A stretch of 64,000 nucleotides of DNA from Myxococcales bacterium (GCA_016793325.1 JAEUKI010000052.1:310001-374000); one strand, 5' to 3'; shown: positions 37,252 through 47,341, counted from the stretch's first letter. The notes: generated by a model from the sequence alone, not told the origin. A program made the numbers and translations.

Positions 37252-38234
37252 CGCGGCTCCTCTTGTCGTGCGCGCTGCGCGGCGTCACTCGTTGGAAATT
37301 CTCGCTGCAATCGATCGCCGAACGCCCTCGCGCGCGTCGCGTCGCCCATGCGTCGATACGACTGCGCCAGCTTGAACAACGCGCCCGACGACAAGTGCGC
37401 GCTCGACGATCGCGCGAGCGCTCCTTCGAATTGCTCGGCCGCGCGTCGCGCATCGCCCCCCGCGAGCAGACACTCGCCGCGCCAGTACAGCGCGCTCGCC
37501 GCGTGCGGGTGATCGGGCCACCGCACGAGAAACGACGCGAACGCGTCGACCGCGCGAGCGCACTGTCCTCCACGCGCGTCGGCGAGCGCGGCGTCGTACG
37601 CGGCGGTCGAGCGCGGGTCGCGGACCGAGGATGTTCCCTCGCCGATCGGAGCGTGGGCGCCGGCGGACGCGAGGGGCGCGGGCTGTTCGGGCGCGAGCGC
37701 TTGAGGACCGCGACCCGGTTCGCGCGGCGCTGTCGCGGGCTGCGCTCCCGGCGGTCGTGACTGGGGCGACTGCGGCGGAGTGTTCGGCGCGAGCGGCGCG
37801 ACGGGCGCGACCGGCAAGCGCTCGTCTTCGCGCACGGTGATGGGCGTCCCTGCGACGGGCGGAGCGACCAGAGGGCGACCCTGCGCGCGCACAGTCGGGC
37901 GCGCGGGATCGTCCGCTGCCGGTTGCTCTCCATCGGGCCAGTCCTCGTGGAGCGCGCTCGGGATCTCTTCGACGCCAGGCATCGCGTTGGCGTGCTCGTC
38001 GTCGTCGATGATCCGCACCGTTCGTCGTCGACCGACGAGCGTTCCGGTGCTCGCGTCCGAGCCGTCTCCGCAGCGCGCAGCGCGGCCTTCGAGCTCGCGA
38101 ATCCTGCGCGTTTGCTGCTCGTTTTGGCTCCGCAGCGTCTGCACCTGCGCTTCGAGATCGGTCGTGGCTCGACCGCTTCCCGCACAACCTGTCAGCACGA
38201 TCAACGTGCCACCCAACCAACCTCTGAACCGCAT
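37248..38234 (-). CDS. CpoB/YbgF-like TPR lipoprotein
   Basis: 328 residues. The signal peptide ends in lipobox LTGC (Cys17). A coiled coil follows (LEAQVQTLRSQNEQQTRRIRELEG, about 27-50), then a long Pro/Ala-rich linker (about 85-205), and finally TPR repeats of the YbgF type (AYDAALADARGGQCARAVDA, SALYWRGECLLAGGDARRAAEQF, LFKLAQSYRRMGDATRARAF). Coiled coil plus YbgF TPRs is the plan of CpoB, which coordinates peptidoglycan synthesis with outer-membrane constriction with Tol-Pal. Here the partner gene is the LysM protein, not tol-pal, so the assignment is by architecture. The ATG at 38234 has GAGAGG upstream. Confidence 0.78.
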   Translation of the reverse strand: MRFRGWLGGTLIVLTGCAGSGRATTDLEAQVQTLRSQNEQQTRRIRELEGRAARCGDGSDASTGTLVGRRRTVRIIDDDEHANAMPGVEEIPSALHEDWPDGEQPAADDPARPTVRAQGRPLVAPPVAGTPITVREDERLPVAPVAPLAPNTPPQSPQSRPPGAQPATAPREPGRGPQALAPEQPAPLASAGAHAPIGEGTSSVRDPRSTAAYDAALADARGGQCARAVDAFASFLVRWPDHPHAASALYWRGECLLAGGDARRAAEQFEGALARSSSAHLSSGALFKLAQSYRRMGDATRARAFGDRLQREFPTSDAAQRARQEEPR

Positions 38235-38387
38235 GAGACCTCTCGCAGGCGAAAAGGGTAGTCGCGAGCGATGGAGCCCGCAAAATTGCCGCAGCCTCGG
38301 GGCGCGCGGGGCCGACGTGAATTGCATCCACGCACAAAATTTTGAGCGCGCGCAACTTCGTGAATTTCGCGCCGATGACGCGCCGCT

Positions 38388-39383
38388 ATGACCCAAGACA
38401 GCCCTCGCGCAGAGTCCCTCTCGTACGAGCGCGTCGAGCCCGCAGACCTCGGGTTCGAGACGCGCCTCTCCCCGGCACGCGTGACAGAGCTCAACGTCCG
38501 CGGAAGCCTCGTCGCCCTCGAACCTCCGCTCGTCGCCATCGTCGGAACGCGCCACCCCGACGGCGAAGGGCTCGCGATGGCGCGCTCGCTCGCTGAAGCC
38601 TGCGCGCGCCGAGGAGTCACCACGCTCTCGGGCGGAGCGCTCGGGATCGACGCGGCCGTGCACGCCGCGACCCTCGAGCATCGCGGTCGCACCGTCGTCG
38701 TTCTGCCGAGCGGGCTCGACAAGCCGTACCCGCTTCGGCATCGCGCGATGTACTCGAGGATCGTCTCCTTCGGCGGAGCGCTGGTCTCGATGTTTCGCGA
38801 CGACACGCCGCCGACGAAGTGGACGTTTCCGCGGCGCAACGAGCTTCTGTCTTCGCTGTGCGATGTGCTCGTGCTCGTGCAAGCGCCTTCGTCGTCGGGC
38901 GCGCTGTTGGCCGCGGCGTTCGCCCAGAAAATAGGTCGACGCGTGCTCGTAGTTCCGGCGTCGCCGGGCGATCGACGCGGCGCTGGGTGCCTCGCGATGC
39001 TCCGCGGCGGAGCAGCCGTGTGCAGCTCGGCGGAGGACGTGTTCGAGGCGCTCGAAGCACGAGATGGCCCGCTGCTCGCGCGCGCGAGCGTCGCGCGCTC
39101 ACCTGCGCGCACGCGTGCTCGCGCGAGCACACGCGCAGCGAGCGCGGGGCAGGACGAGGCTGCGACCGAGCGCGCGAGCACCATCGCGATCGAAGACGTC
39201 CCGCTCGATCCCGCGCAACGACGCTGCGTCGACGCGGTCGCAGACGGTCCGCTGCACCCGGACTCGATCGCCACCCGCGCGTCGTTGGACTCCGCGACGA
39301 CCCGCGGCGCGCTCGTCACGCTCGTGCTCCTCGGGGTGCTCGTCGAACGCTCGGACGGCACCTTCGCGCGCTCGCGCGCGTAG
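38388..39383 (+). CDS. dprA: DNA processing protein DprA (Smf)
   Basis: 331 residues. DprA loads RecA onto incoming single-stranded DNA during transformation. The Rossmann-like core is clear: AIVGTRHPDGEGLAMARSLA, TLSGGALGIDAAVHAATL, VVVLPSGLDKPYPLRH and FPRRNELLSSLCDVLVLVQA. After an Arg/Ala-rich linker (about 230-265) a winged-helix DML1-like domain ends the protein (LDPAQRRCVDAVADGPLHPD). The N-terminal SAM-like domain of some DprA proteins is absent. It lies directly upstream of topA, as smf does in Bacillus. Confidence 0.93.
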   Translation: MTQDSPRAESLSYERVEPADLGFETRLSPARVTELNVRGSLVALEPPLVAIVGTRHPDGEGLAMARSLAEACARRGVTTLSGGALGIDAAVHAATLEHRGRTVVVLPSGLDKPYPLRHRAMYSRIVSFGGALVSMFRDDTPPTKWTFPRRNELLSSLCDVLVLVQAPSSSGALLAAAFAQKIGRRVLVVPASPGDRRGAGCLAMLRGGAAVCSSAEDVFEALEARDGPLLARASVARSPARTRARASTRAASAGQDEAATERASTIAIEDVPLDPAQRRCVDAVADGPLHPDSIATRASLDSATTRGALVTLVLLGVLVERSDGTFARSRA

Positions 39384-39524
39384 GGGCGCGCGTGCGAGCG
39401 CGGCCGCTCGGGCCCGCGCACCGCAGAAATACCTCTTCTTTCTCAGGGACATTCGCTGTCGCGCGCGAGACTGCACGGCGCTACTTGTGACTTCGGGCCG
39501 CCTCCATATAAATGCGCGACCGAG

Positions 39525-42311
39525 ATGTCCAAGTCGCTCGTCATCGTCGAGTCGCCCGCTAAGGCCAAGACCATCCAGAAGTACCTGGGCAAAGACTTCG
39601 TTGTTCTTGCTTCGAAAGGCCACGTCCGTGATCTGCCGAAATCGGGGCTCAACATCGACGTCGAGCACGACTACAAGCCCAACTACGAGGTCCTCGAGGA
39701 CCACAAAGACGTCCTCTCGGACCTGAAGAAGGCCGCGAAGGACTCGGACGAGATCTTTCTCGCGCCCGACCCCGATCGCGAAGGCGAAGCGATCGCGTGG
39801 CACATCGCGCAAGAGCTCGCGCCGATGAAGAAGCCCATGCGCCGCGTGGAGTTTCACGAGATCACGAAGAAGGGCGTGCAGGACGGGTTGTCCAAGCCCC
39901 GCACCGTCGACGAGCAGCGCTTTCACGCGCAGCAAGCGCGACGCATCCTCGATCGGCTCATCGGCTACGAGCTCTCGTCGGTGTTGTGGAAGCGCCTCTG
40001 CCGCCAGGTCAACGGCCACTTCTTGTCCGCGGGCCGCGTGCAGTCGGTCGCGCTGCGGCTCATCGTCGAGCGCGAAGAAGAGATCCGCGCGTTCGTTCCG
40101 CAGGAGTATTGGCCGGTCGACGTGGCGCTCGTCGGCGAGAAGCGCCCGCACTTCGTCACGCACTTGATCGAGGTCGACGGCGTGAAGGTCGTCACGCCCT
40201 CGCGCGACCGCGCAGTGAAGGCCGGCGAGCGCGTGATCTCGAACGAGGCCGACTCCAAGGCGATGACCTCCGCGCTCTCGAGCGCGAAGTTCTCGGTCCG
40301 CAGCGTCGAGAAGCGCGAGCGTCGCCGCCGCGCGCCGCCGCCGTACATCACGTCGTCGCTCCAGCGTGACGCCTCGTCGCGCCTCGGGTTCGCGGCGTCT
40401 CGCACGATGCAAGTCGCGCAGCGCTTGTACGAAGGTATCGACGTCGGCGCCGAAGGCCCCGTCGGTCTCATCACGTACATGCGTACGGACTCGACCCGCA
40501 TCTCCAACGACGCGATCGAGGCCGTGCGCGCGCACATCAAATCAAAGTACGGCGCGAAGTTCCTCCCCGAAAAGGCCAACTTCTTCAAGACGCGATCGAG
40601 CGCCCAGGACGCGCACGAGGCGATCCGCCCGACCAACCTCGACTTGAACCCCGACGCGATCAAGAAGTCGCTAAAGCCCGACGAGTACAAGGTCTACAAG
40701 CTCATCTACGACCGCTTCATCGCATGCCAGATGATCGAGGCCCTCTACGACCAGACCACGGTGCTCGTCGACGCGGTGGCTTCGAAAGAGGGCGCTGCGA
40801 AGGCGATGCTGCTCCGCACGAGCGGTCAGACGCTGCGCTTCGCGGGCTGGCTCGACGCGTACGGAGCCGTTCCCACAGGCGAAGAGGTCGCCGGAGAAGA
40901 GTCCGCGAAGGACGCCTCCGCCGACGCCGAAGACGGAACGCAGCTGCCCGAGCTCCGCGAAGGCGAGAAGCTCACGATCGTCGACCCGCCCGGCGTGAAA
41001 TCCGAGCAAAAATTCTCGCAGCCCGCGCCTCGCTACAACGAAGGCACGCTCGTGAAGGCGCTCGAAGAGCTCGGGATCGGACGGCCGAGCACGTACGCCG
41101 AGATCGTGAGCAAGGTGCAGTCGCGCGACTACGTCGAGAAGCAGGACCGCGCGCTCGTTCCGACCAAGCTCGGGCTCGCGAAGACCTCGGGCCTGCGCGC
41201 GCGCTTCGGCGACTTCATCAACTACGAGTTCACCGCGGCGATCGAGAAGGACCTCGATCGCGTCGAAGAGGGCGAGCTCAAGTGGGTCGGCGTCGTCGAC
41301 AAGATCTACCAGCCGTTTCACAGCCGCTGCGACAGCGAGAAGAAGGGCAGCGAGCCCGCCGCAGGTTGGCCGCGCCCGCAGCCGAGCGACAAGATCTGCG
41401 ACAAGTGCGGCCGACCCATGGTCAAGCGCTGGGGTCCCACGTCGGACTTCTACGCGTGCACCGGCTACCCCGAGTGCAAGAACGTCGTCGACGAGAACCC
41501 CGCGCCGCCGCCGCGCGTGTACGAAGGCCGCCCGTGCCCCAAGTGCGGGAGCGACCTGCTCGTGCGCACCGCTCGCCGCGGCTCGCGCAGTGATTTTCTC
41601 GGCTGCGCGGCGTACCCGCGCTGCGATTTCACGAGCCCGGTTCCGCTCGGAATCAAGTGCCCGAAGTGCAAAGAGGGCGACGTCATTCAAGTGGGCGGCG
41701 CGAAGCGAAAGCCCTTCTGGGGCTGCTCGAACTACGCGACGACCAAGTGCGACTTCCGTCTCTATCAGCCGCCCGTGAAGAAGAACTGCCCGCAGTGCAG
41801 CGCGGCGTTTCTCATCAAGTCCGGCGGCAAGACGCGACCGGTGCTCAAGTGCGTGAGCGAGGGCTGCGGCTACGAAGAGATCGACCGCGCTGAGATCGAC
41901 GGCGAGAGCGAGACTCCTGTGGTCGAAGCCAAGCCGATCATCGGCGTCGTTCGAGAGCCGTACATCAACCCCGAGATCCTGAAGCTCCCGTTGCCTCCGA
42001 AGAAGGGCTGGGGCGGCAAGAAGGCCGCCAAGGGCGCGAAGGACGACAAGCCCGCCAAAGAAGCGAAGCCGAAGGCCGAAGGCGGCGCCAAGAAGGGCGC
42101 TGCTGCGAAGGCTGCGAAGGCCGAGAGCGAGGCGGGATCCGACGAAAAAACCGCAGCGAAGAGCAAAGCAGCCCCTGCGAAGAAGGCGGCCAAGAAGACC
42201 GCTGCCGCGAAGTCGACGAAGGCGAGCGCGACCAAGGCCGCTGACAAGGCAGCGAAGTCGGACAAAACCAAGCCGACCAAGGCAGCGTCGCGCGCGGAAG
42301 CGACGGCGTAG
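39525..42311 (+). CDS. topA: DNA topoisomerase I
   Basis: 928 residues. A type IA topoisomerase that relaxes negative supercoils. The TOPRIM domain starts at residue 1 (MSKSLVIVESPAKAKTIQKY) with the DPDREGEAIAWH metal motif. The active-site Tyr is in TYMRTDSTRIS near residue 318. After the core come four CxxC zinc ribbons between about 620 and 790 (CDKCGRPM, CPKCGSDL, CPKCKEGD, CPQCSAAF). The last 100 residues are a Lys/Ala-rich tail (KKAAKKTAAAKS style), a histone-H1-like DNA-binding extension also found on topoisomerases of other high-GC bacteria. The start is just before the conserved N-terminus. Confidence 0.97.
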   Translation: MSKSLVIVESPAKAKTIQKYLGKDFVVLASKGHVRDLPKSGLNIDVEHDYKPNYEVLEDHKDVLSDLKKAAKDSDEIFLAPDPDREGEAIAWHIAQELAPMKKPMRRVEFHEITKKGVQDGLSKPRTVDEQRFHAQQARRILDRLIGYELSSVLWKRLCRQVNGHFLSAGRVQSVALRLIVEREEEIRAFVPQEYWPVDVALVGEKRPHFVTHLIEVDGVKVVTPSRDRAVKAGERVISNEADSKAMTSALSSAKFSVRSVEKRERRRRAPPPYITSSLQRDASSRLGFAASRTMQVAQRLYEGIDVGAEGPVGLITYMRTDSTRISNDAIEAVRAHIKSKYGAKFLPEKANFFKTRSSAQDAHEAIRPTNLDLNPDAIKKSLKPDEYKVYKLIYDRFIACQMIEALYDQTTVLVDAVASKEGAAKAMLLRTSGQTLRFAGWLDAYGAVPTGEEVAGEESAKDASADAEDGTQLPELREGEKLTIVDPPGVKSEQKFSQPAPRYNEGTLVKALEELGIGRPSTYAEIVSKVQSRDYVEKQDRALVPTKLGLAKTSGLRARFGDFINYEFTAAIEKDLDRVEEGELKWVGVVDKIYQPFHSRCDSEKKGSEPAAGWPRPQPSDKICDKCGRPMVKRWGPTSDFYACTGYPECKNVVDENPAPPPRVYEGRPCPKCGSDLLVRTARRGSRSDFLGCAAYPRCDFTSPVPLGIKCPKCKEGDVIQVGGAKRKPFWGCSNYATTKCDFRLYQPPVKKNCPQCSAAFLIKSGGKTRPVLKCVSEGCGYEEIDRAEIDGESETPVVEAKPIIGVVREPYINPEILKLPLPPKKGWGGKKAAKGAKDDKPAKEAKPKAEGGAKKGAAAKAAKAESEAGSDEKTAAKSKAAPAKKAAKKTAAAKSTKASATKAADKAAKSDKTKPTKAASRAEATA

Positions 42312-42325
42312 GTACGAGCACACGA

Positions 42326-42364
42326 GAACACGTCGCGCGCGACGGGGGCGTTTGCCACGTGTTC
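42326..42364. promoter_or_regulatory. Nested inverted repeats after topA
   Basis: Arms GAACACGT (42326-42333) and ACGTGTTC (42357-42364) are perfect complements of 8 bases. Inside lies a perfect 14-base palindrome CGTCGCGCGCGACG (42331-42344). It is positioned between the topA stop and the start of the VWA lipoprotein gene. It could terminate topA transcription (no U-run) or serve as an operator for the next gene. Confidence 0.35.
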
Positions 42365-42392
42365 GCGCGTCTGCCATCGTTGCGCCGACGCG

Positions 42393-44711
42393 ATGAATCG
42401 GCGAACGACAAGCTTGGTTTCCGTAGGTGCGCTCCTCTTGCTCGCGGGATGTAGTCCTGTGCCCCCGACGCCTCCGGGTGACGGCGGAGGAGGGGACGCG
42501 CGCGACGGCGGTGGTGGCGGGGACGCGCTGCCTGCGATCTGCATGCTCGACACCGATCGCGATTCGATCCCCGACATGATCGAGGGTGAAGGCGACGCCG
42601 ACCGAGACGGAACGCCGAACAAGGCCGACGAGGACTCGGACAACGACAGGATCCCGGATCAGATCGAGGCTCACTACGGCTCCGAGCGTCCGTCGTGCGT
42701 GACGCGTCCGATGGACTCGGACGGTGACAACACCCCGGATTTTCTCGATCGAGATTCGAACGGCGACGGGCTCGAAGACATCGTGAGCTACACGCCGCCG
42801 ATCATGCAGACGCCTCCGGACGGCGGCTGGGAGCGAAACCCGTTCGACCTCGACGGCGACCGAACGCCCGACTATGCGGACCGCGACGCGGACGGCGACG
42901 GCATCGAGAACTCCGCCGAAATCACGGTCAACGGGATGCCCGAGGCGCCCGACACCGACGGCGATATGCGTCCCGATTGGCGCGACACCGACTCGGACAA
43001 CGACACGATCGGCGACCGCGACGAGGGCACGACCGATCGCGACCGCGACATGATCGCAAACTTCCGCGACACCGACTCCGATGGAGACGGCGCGAACGAC
43101 AGCGACGAAGCTGGTGACGCCGACCTCACGACGCCGCCGACCGAGTGCGTGCGCGAGCTCGACGTGCGCGACCCGTCGATGACGCGTCCCGATGGCCTCC
43201 CGGACTACCTGGATTTCGACTCGGATAACGACGGTGCAGCCGATCGCGAAGAGCGCGCCGCGGGCACGAACATTTGCAACGCGGACAGCGACGCGGACGG
43301 ACAGACGGACGTCGTCGAAAACGCCTACTGCACCCGTCGCATGATGACGGGCTGCGGCACCGATCCGATGCGTCGCATCCCGGCGACGGACTACTTCGTG
43401 ATCCTTCCGCTCGGCGCCACCGTCGCGCGCGAGCTCGAGTTCGGAACGAACATCCGCGTCGCCGACGTCTTCTTCATCGCCGACACGACGGGATCGATGA
43501 CGTCGGTGCTCGGCGCGGTGCGCCAGTCGATCGCCACGCCGGTGTCGGGTATCGCGGCTCGCATTCGTACGCAGATCCCCGAGACGTGGTTCGGCGTCGG
43601 TCACTACGAGGACTACCCCCTCAGCGCGCACGCGGCGACGAGCGATCGCGTGTTTCACCCGCTCTGCCCTGGACTGCCGGGGTCGTCGGCGGTTCGTCAC
43701 TGCCAGATGAGCACGTACGGCGGCATTCAGATCAACCGCGACGAGATGGCTGTGCAAAACGCGGCCATCGCGATTCCCGGCGGCTCGGGCGGAGACGGAC
43801 TCTCGACGAGCGTCGAGGCGATGTACCAGCTCATCGTCGGCGACGGGTACTTCGATCGCAGCGCCGCGGTGCCTTGTGAAAACGGCACGGGCGCGAATCG
43901 TTGCTGGGTTCCTCCCACGACGTGCCCCGAGGGGCGCTTCGGCGGCGCGTGCTTCCGAGCGGGCGCGCTGCCGATCATCGTGCACTACTCGGACACGCAG
44001 TCGCACTACGGCTCGCGCAACCCCAGCGCGACGAACTTCAACCGCGAGCCGACGGATGTGATGCCGCGCGGGCACACGACGGACGACCTGCTGACGGCGA
44101 TGCGTCGCGTGGGCGCGAAGATGATCTCGCTCAACGCGCAGTCTGGGACGCGCTGCGAGGGACGCGTCGTCACGATGCACGAGGGAACGCAGCCCTGCTA
44201 CGACTTCCGCATGTGGGCCGAAGGCTCGGGCTCGGTCAACATCGACGGAAACCCGTTCATCTTCGACATCAGCACGACCAATACGCAGCCGTTCATCGAA
44301 GGCACCGTCGAGGGCGTGCGCCAGATCGCGAGCCGCACGCCGATCGACATCAGCACGCAGCTCGAGAACGACCCGACCAACCCCGCGATGATCAACGCCA
44401 CGGACTTCATCGTTCGGCGCGTCCCGTCGTGCGAAGTCGAGCCGCGCAACCGCAACTGCTTCACGCCCGCGACGGGCGTGTCGGTGACCGAAGCCGTCGG
44501 TCGCACGGACTCGAGCACGTTCTTCCGTGTGCTCCCCGGGACGCGCGTGCGCTTCACGATCGTGTTCGCCAACAACGACGTGTTTCCGGGCTACGAAGAC
44601 CGCAGCACGCTGTTTCACGCGTACATCCACGTCGTGGGTGATGGCTTCGCGCGCCTCGACACCCGCGAGGTCTTCATCCTCGTGCCCGCGCGCTCGTCGG
44701 ATCCTGGCTGA
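42393..44711 (+). CDS. VWA lipoprotein with calcium-binding type 3 repeats
   Basis: 772 residues. The signal peptide ends in lipobox LAGC (Cys20) and a Gly/Asp linker follows. Residues about 50-320 are thrombospondin-type-3 calcium-binding repeats of the DxDxDGxxD kind (DTDRDSIPD, DSDNDRIPD, DLDGDRTPD, DADGDGIEN, DTDSDGDGAND). From about 345 to 650 there is a von Willebrand A-like domain with a MIDAS motif DTTGSMTS near 364. It is interrupted by Cys-bearing loops (CENGTGANRCW, CPEGRFGGACF). Such proteins are cell-surface adhesion modules. It sits between topA and the patatin-like gene. Confidence 0.87.
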   Translation: MNRRTTSLVSVGALLLLAGCSPVPPTPPGDGGGGDARDGGGGGDALPAICMLDTDRDSIPDMIEGEGDADRDGTPNKADEDSDNDRIPDQIEAHYGSERPSCVTRPMDSDGDNTPDFLDRDSNGDGLEDIVSYTPPIMQTPPDGGWERNPFDLDGDRTPDYADRDADGDGIENSAEITVNGMPEAPDTDGDMRPDWRDTDSDNDTIGDRDEGTTDRDRDMIANFRDTDSDGDGANDSDEAGDADLTTPPTECVRELDVRDPSMTRPDGLPDYLDFDSDNDGAADREERAAGTNICNADSDADGQTDVVENAYCTRRMMTGCGTDPMRRIPATDYFVILPLGATVARELEFGTNIRVADVFFIADTTGSMTSVLGAVRQSIATPVSGIAARIRTQIPETWFGVGHYEDYPLSAHAATSDRVFHPLCPGLPGSSAVRHCQMSTYGGIQINRDEMAVQNAAIAIPGGSGGDGLSTSVEAMYQLIVGDGYFDRSAAVPCENGTGANRCWVPPTTCPEGRFGGACFRAGALPIIVHYSDTQSHYGSRNPSATNFNREPTDVMPRGHTTDDLLTAMRRVGAKMISLNAQSGTRCEGRVVTMHEGTQPCYDFRMWAEGSGSVNIDGNPFIFDISTTNTQPFIEGTVEGVRQIASRTPIDISTQLENDPTNPAMINATDFIVRRVPSCEVEPRNRNCFTPATGVSVTEAVGRTDSSTFFRVLPGTRVRFTIVFANNDVFPGYEDRSTLFHAYIHVVGDGFARLDTREVFILVPARSSDPG

Positions 44712-44750
44712 TCGACGCGTCCGCGCTCTCGGCGTATCGTTACGCGAACG

Positions 44751-46004
44751 TTGAGCGAACGAAGCACACACGGTCGACCACGACCCAAGACCGCCATCGT
44801 GCTCTCGGGGGGAGCCGCGCGAGGCGCCTACGAAGCGGGAGTCCTCGCGTATCTGCGCGACGGGCTCGTGCGCGACACGGGCGTGCGCGCGCACTTTGAT
44901 ATTGTGTGCGGGAGCTCGGTGGGCGCGATCAACGCCTGCGTCCTCGCCGCCACCGCCAACGAGCCCGACATGCAGGGCTCGGTCATGGCGTCCCGCTGGA
45001 GCACGCTCAACATCGACGACGTGCTCCCGCTCGGAACTACGGATGTCCTGCGATTTACCAGGTCGATGTTCGGCGCCGCGCCCGCTGGATCGTCGCACCG
45101 ACACGGCGGCGTGCTCGATCCGACCGCGCTCGAGAAGGTGGTGCTCGAAGGGATCCCGTGGACCATGATCCCTCGCAACATCAGCGAGGGGCACCTCGAG
45201 GCGCTCGCCGTGAGCGCGACGCACGTCTCGAGCGGCCACACGGTGATCTTCGTCGAGCGGCGCGAGCCGGGGTTGCCTCCGTGGGGCAGCGACCCGTTCG
45301 TGCACGGATTTGCCACGCGGATTCGCCCTCAGCACGCGCTTGCGAGCGCGGCGATCCCGATCGTGTTTCCCGCGGTGTCGATCGACGGCCAGTACTACTG
45401 CGACGGAGGACTCCGGCTGAACACGCCGATCGCGCCCGCCGTGCGGCTCGGCGCCGAGCGCGTGCTCGTCGTGTCGCTGCGCCATCGCCCGCCGGAGGCC
45501 GATCGACCGCGGCTCTCGATGCACCCGCCGACGCCCGGACACGGCCCGCCGTCCGCGTTCTTCCTCGCGGGAAAGGTCATCAACGCGCTCTGGCTCGACC
45601 ACATCGACTACGACCTCGATCGGCTTCGGCGCACCAACTCCGTGCTCGACGCGGGGGCTCGCGCGTTCGGTGACGCGTTCAGCGATCGGCTCAACGAGCA
45701 GCTCTCGTCGCAAGGCGCCGCGCCGCTTCGAACGATCGAAGAGCTCCGCATCGAGCCGTCGCAAGACCTCGGCGTGCTCGCGGGCGAGGTCGCGCGCAGC
45801 AGCGAGTTCGCGCGGCGCGCCAAGGGCTTGGTCGCGCGCGCGCTCCAGCGGTACGCGAAGGCCTCGGACGAGTCCGACGCGGACGCCGTGAGCTATCTCT
45901 TGTTCGACCAGAGCTACTGCGCGCCGCTCGTCGAGCTCGGGATCGCCGACGCCCGCGCGCACAAAGAGCAGCTCGCGAAGCTCTTTTCATCGGACCCGCG
46001 CTGA
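44751..46004 (+). CDS. Patatin-like phospholipase
   Basis: 417 residues. The lipid acyl hydrolase core is complete: oxyanion loop GGAARG at 20-25, the nucleophile motif GSSVG with Ser56, and the catalytic Asp in CDGGL near 218. There is no signal peptide, so it is probably cytoplasmic or membrane-associated. The C-terminal third is helical and family-specific. A TTG start at 44751 is the only start in range. It lies 39 bases after the VWA lipoprotein and 14 before trmFO; the three probably share transcription. Confidence 0.9.
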   Translation: MSERSTHGRPRPKTAIVLSGGAARGAYEAGVLAYLRDGLVRDTGVRAHFDIVCGSSVGAINACVLAATANEPDMQGSVMASRWSTLNIDDVLPLGTTDVLRFTRSMFGAAPAGSSHRHGGVLDPTALEKVVLEGIPWTMIPRNISEGHLEALAVSATHVSSGHTVIFVERREPGLPPWGSDPFVHGFATRIRPQHALASAAIPIVFPAVSIDGQYYCDGGLRLNTPIAPAVRLGAERVLVVSLRHRPPEADRPRLSMHPPTPGHGPPSAFFLAGKVINALWLDHIDYDLDRLRRTNSVLDAGARAFGDAFSDRLNEQLSSQGAAPLRTIEELRIEPSQDLGVLAGEVARSSEFARRAKGLVARALQRYAKASDESDADAVSYLLFDQSYCAPLVELGIADARAHKEQLAKLFSSDPR

Positions 46005-46018
46005 CACATACAACACGC

Positions 46019-47341
46019 GTGCAATCCGAGCGCGTACTGGTCGTTGGCGGAGGGCTCGCGGGCTGCGAGGCCGCGTGGCAGCTCGCCGAGCGCGGCGTGG
46101 CGGTGACCCTCGTCGAGCAAAAGCCCCTCGCGCGAACGCCCGCGCAGGTCACCGACGACCTCTGCGAGCTCGTGTGCTCGAACTCGTTCCGCGGCGCGGC
46201 GCTCTCCAACGCGGTGGGCCTCCTGAAAGAAGAGCTCCGCCGCGGAGGCTCGCTCGTCATCGCGTGCGCCGACGAGACGAAGGTCCCCGCGGGCGGCGCG
46301 CTCGCCGTGGATCGCGAGAAGTTCAGCGCGGCGATCACCGCTCGAATCGACGCACACAAAAACATCACCCGAGAGAGCGCGATCATCGACGCGCTCCCCG
46401 AGGGGCCGGCGATCGTCGCGACCGGCCCGCTCACGGGCGACCGTCTCGCGGCGGACCTCGCGCGCGCCGTCGGCGCCGAGCACCTCGCGTACTACGACGC
46501 GATCTCGCCCGTGATCGCCGCGGATTCGATCGACTGGGACCGCGTGTTTCGCGCGTCGCGCTACGACAAGGGCGAGGACGACGCGTACGTCAATTGCCCG
46601 CTCGACCGCGAGGGCTACGAGGCGTTCGTGCGCGAGGTGCTCGCTGCGAAGAAGGTCGAGCCGCGGTCGTTCGAGGACACGCGGTACTTCGAGGGCTGCC
46701 TTCCGATCGAAGTGATGGCCGAGCGCGGGGCGGACACGCTTCGATACGGGCCGATGAAGGGTGTTGGATTGACCGACCCGAAGACCGGTCGATGGCCGTT
46801 CGCGTGCGTGCAGTTGCGGCAAGAGGACGCCGCGGCGACCGCGTACAACATCGTGGGATTTCAGACGCGGATGACGTTCGGCGAGCAGGCGAGGGTGTTC
46901 AAGACGCTGCCAGGGCTCGAGCGCGCCGAGTTCTTGCGCTTCGGGAGCGTCCACCGAAACACCTTCGTGAACAGCCCTCGGTTGCTCACGCAAGCGCTCG
47001 AGCTCAAGGCGCGCCCGGGTGTCTTTCTCGCGGGGCAGATCGCCGGCGTCGAGGGCTACCTCGAGAGCGCTGCGTGCGGCTTCGTGTGCGCGGTGCTGCT
47101 GGCGGCGCGGCGCAAGCACGCGCCCTTCGACCCGCCCCCCGAGAGCACCGCGCTCGGCGGTCTCTTGCGGCACCTGTGGACCGTGCGAAAGGACTTTCAG
47201 CCCTCGAACGTCACGTGGTCGATGCTCTCGCCCATCGAGGGGCTGTCCAAGAAGCTCTCGAAGTCTGAGAAGTACGAGCAACACTACGCGACGCGCGCGC
47301 TCGACGATTTCGCGCGATGGTTTGCGCGCAACGCGCCCTGA
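46019..47341 (+). CDS. trmFO: tRNA (m5U54) methyltransferase TrmFO
   Basis: 440 residues, the normal family length. It makes 5-methyluridine at position 54 of tRNA using methylenetetrahydrofolate and FAD. The dinucleotide-binding motif GGGLAGCEAAWQLA is at the N-terminus. The family segments LVCSNSFRG, SNAVGLLKEE, DREKFSAAIT, ATGPLTGDRL, YYDAISPVIAADSID and NCPLDREGYEAF are all present, as is the catalytic-Cys region FEGCLPIE. Start is a GTG. It is followed by xerC, hslV and hslU in the order known from Bacillus (gid-codV-clpQ-clpY). Confidence 0.96.
   Translation: MQSERVLVVGGGLAGCEAAWQLAERGVAVTLVEQKPLARTPAQVTDDLCELVCSNSFRGAALSNAVGLLKEELRRGGSLVIACADETKVPAGGALAVDREKFSAAITARIDAHKNITRESAIIDALPEGPAIVATGPLTGDRLAADLARAVGAEHLAYYDAISPVIAADSIDWDRVFRASRYDKGEDDAYVNCPLDREGYEAFVREVLAAKKVEPRSFEDTRYFEGCLPIEVMAERGADTLRYGPMKGVGLTDPKTGRWPFACVQLRQEDAAATAYNIVGFQTRMTFGEQARVFKTLPGLERAEFLRFGSVHRNTFVNSPRLLTQALELKARPGVFLAGQIAGVEGYLESAACGFVCAVLLAARRKHAPFDPPPESTALGGLLRHLWTVRKDFQPSNVTWSMLSPIEGLSKKLSKSEKYEQHYATRALDDFARWFARNAP

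Noticed and set aside
40671..45962. A long minus-strand open frame spanning topA to the patatin gene
   Set aside because: It runs across four well-supported plus-strand genes and its translation is low-complexity Arg/Ala/Val text.
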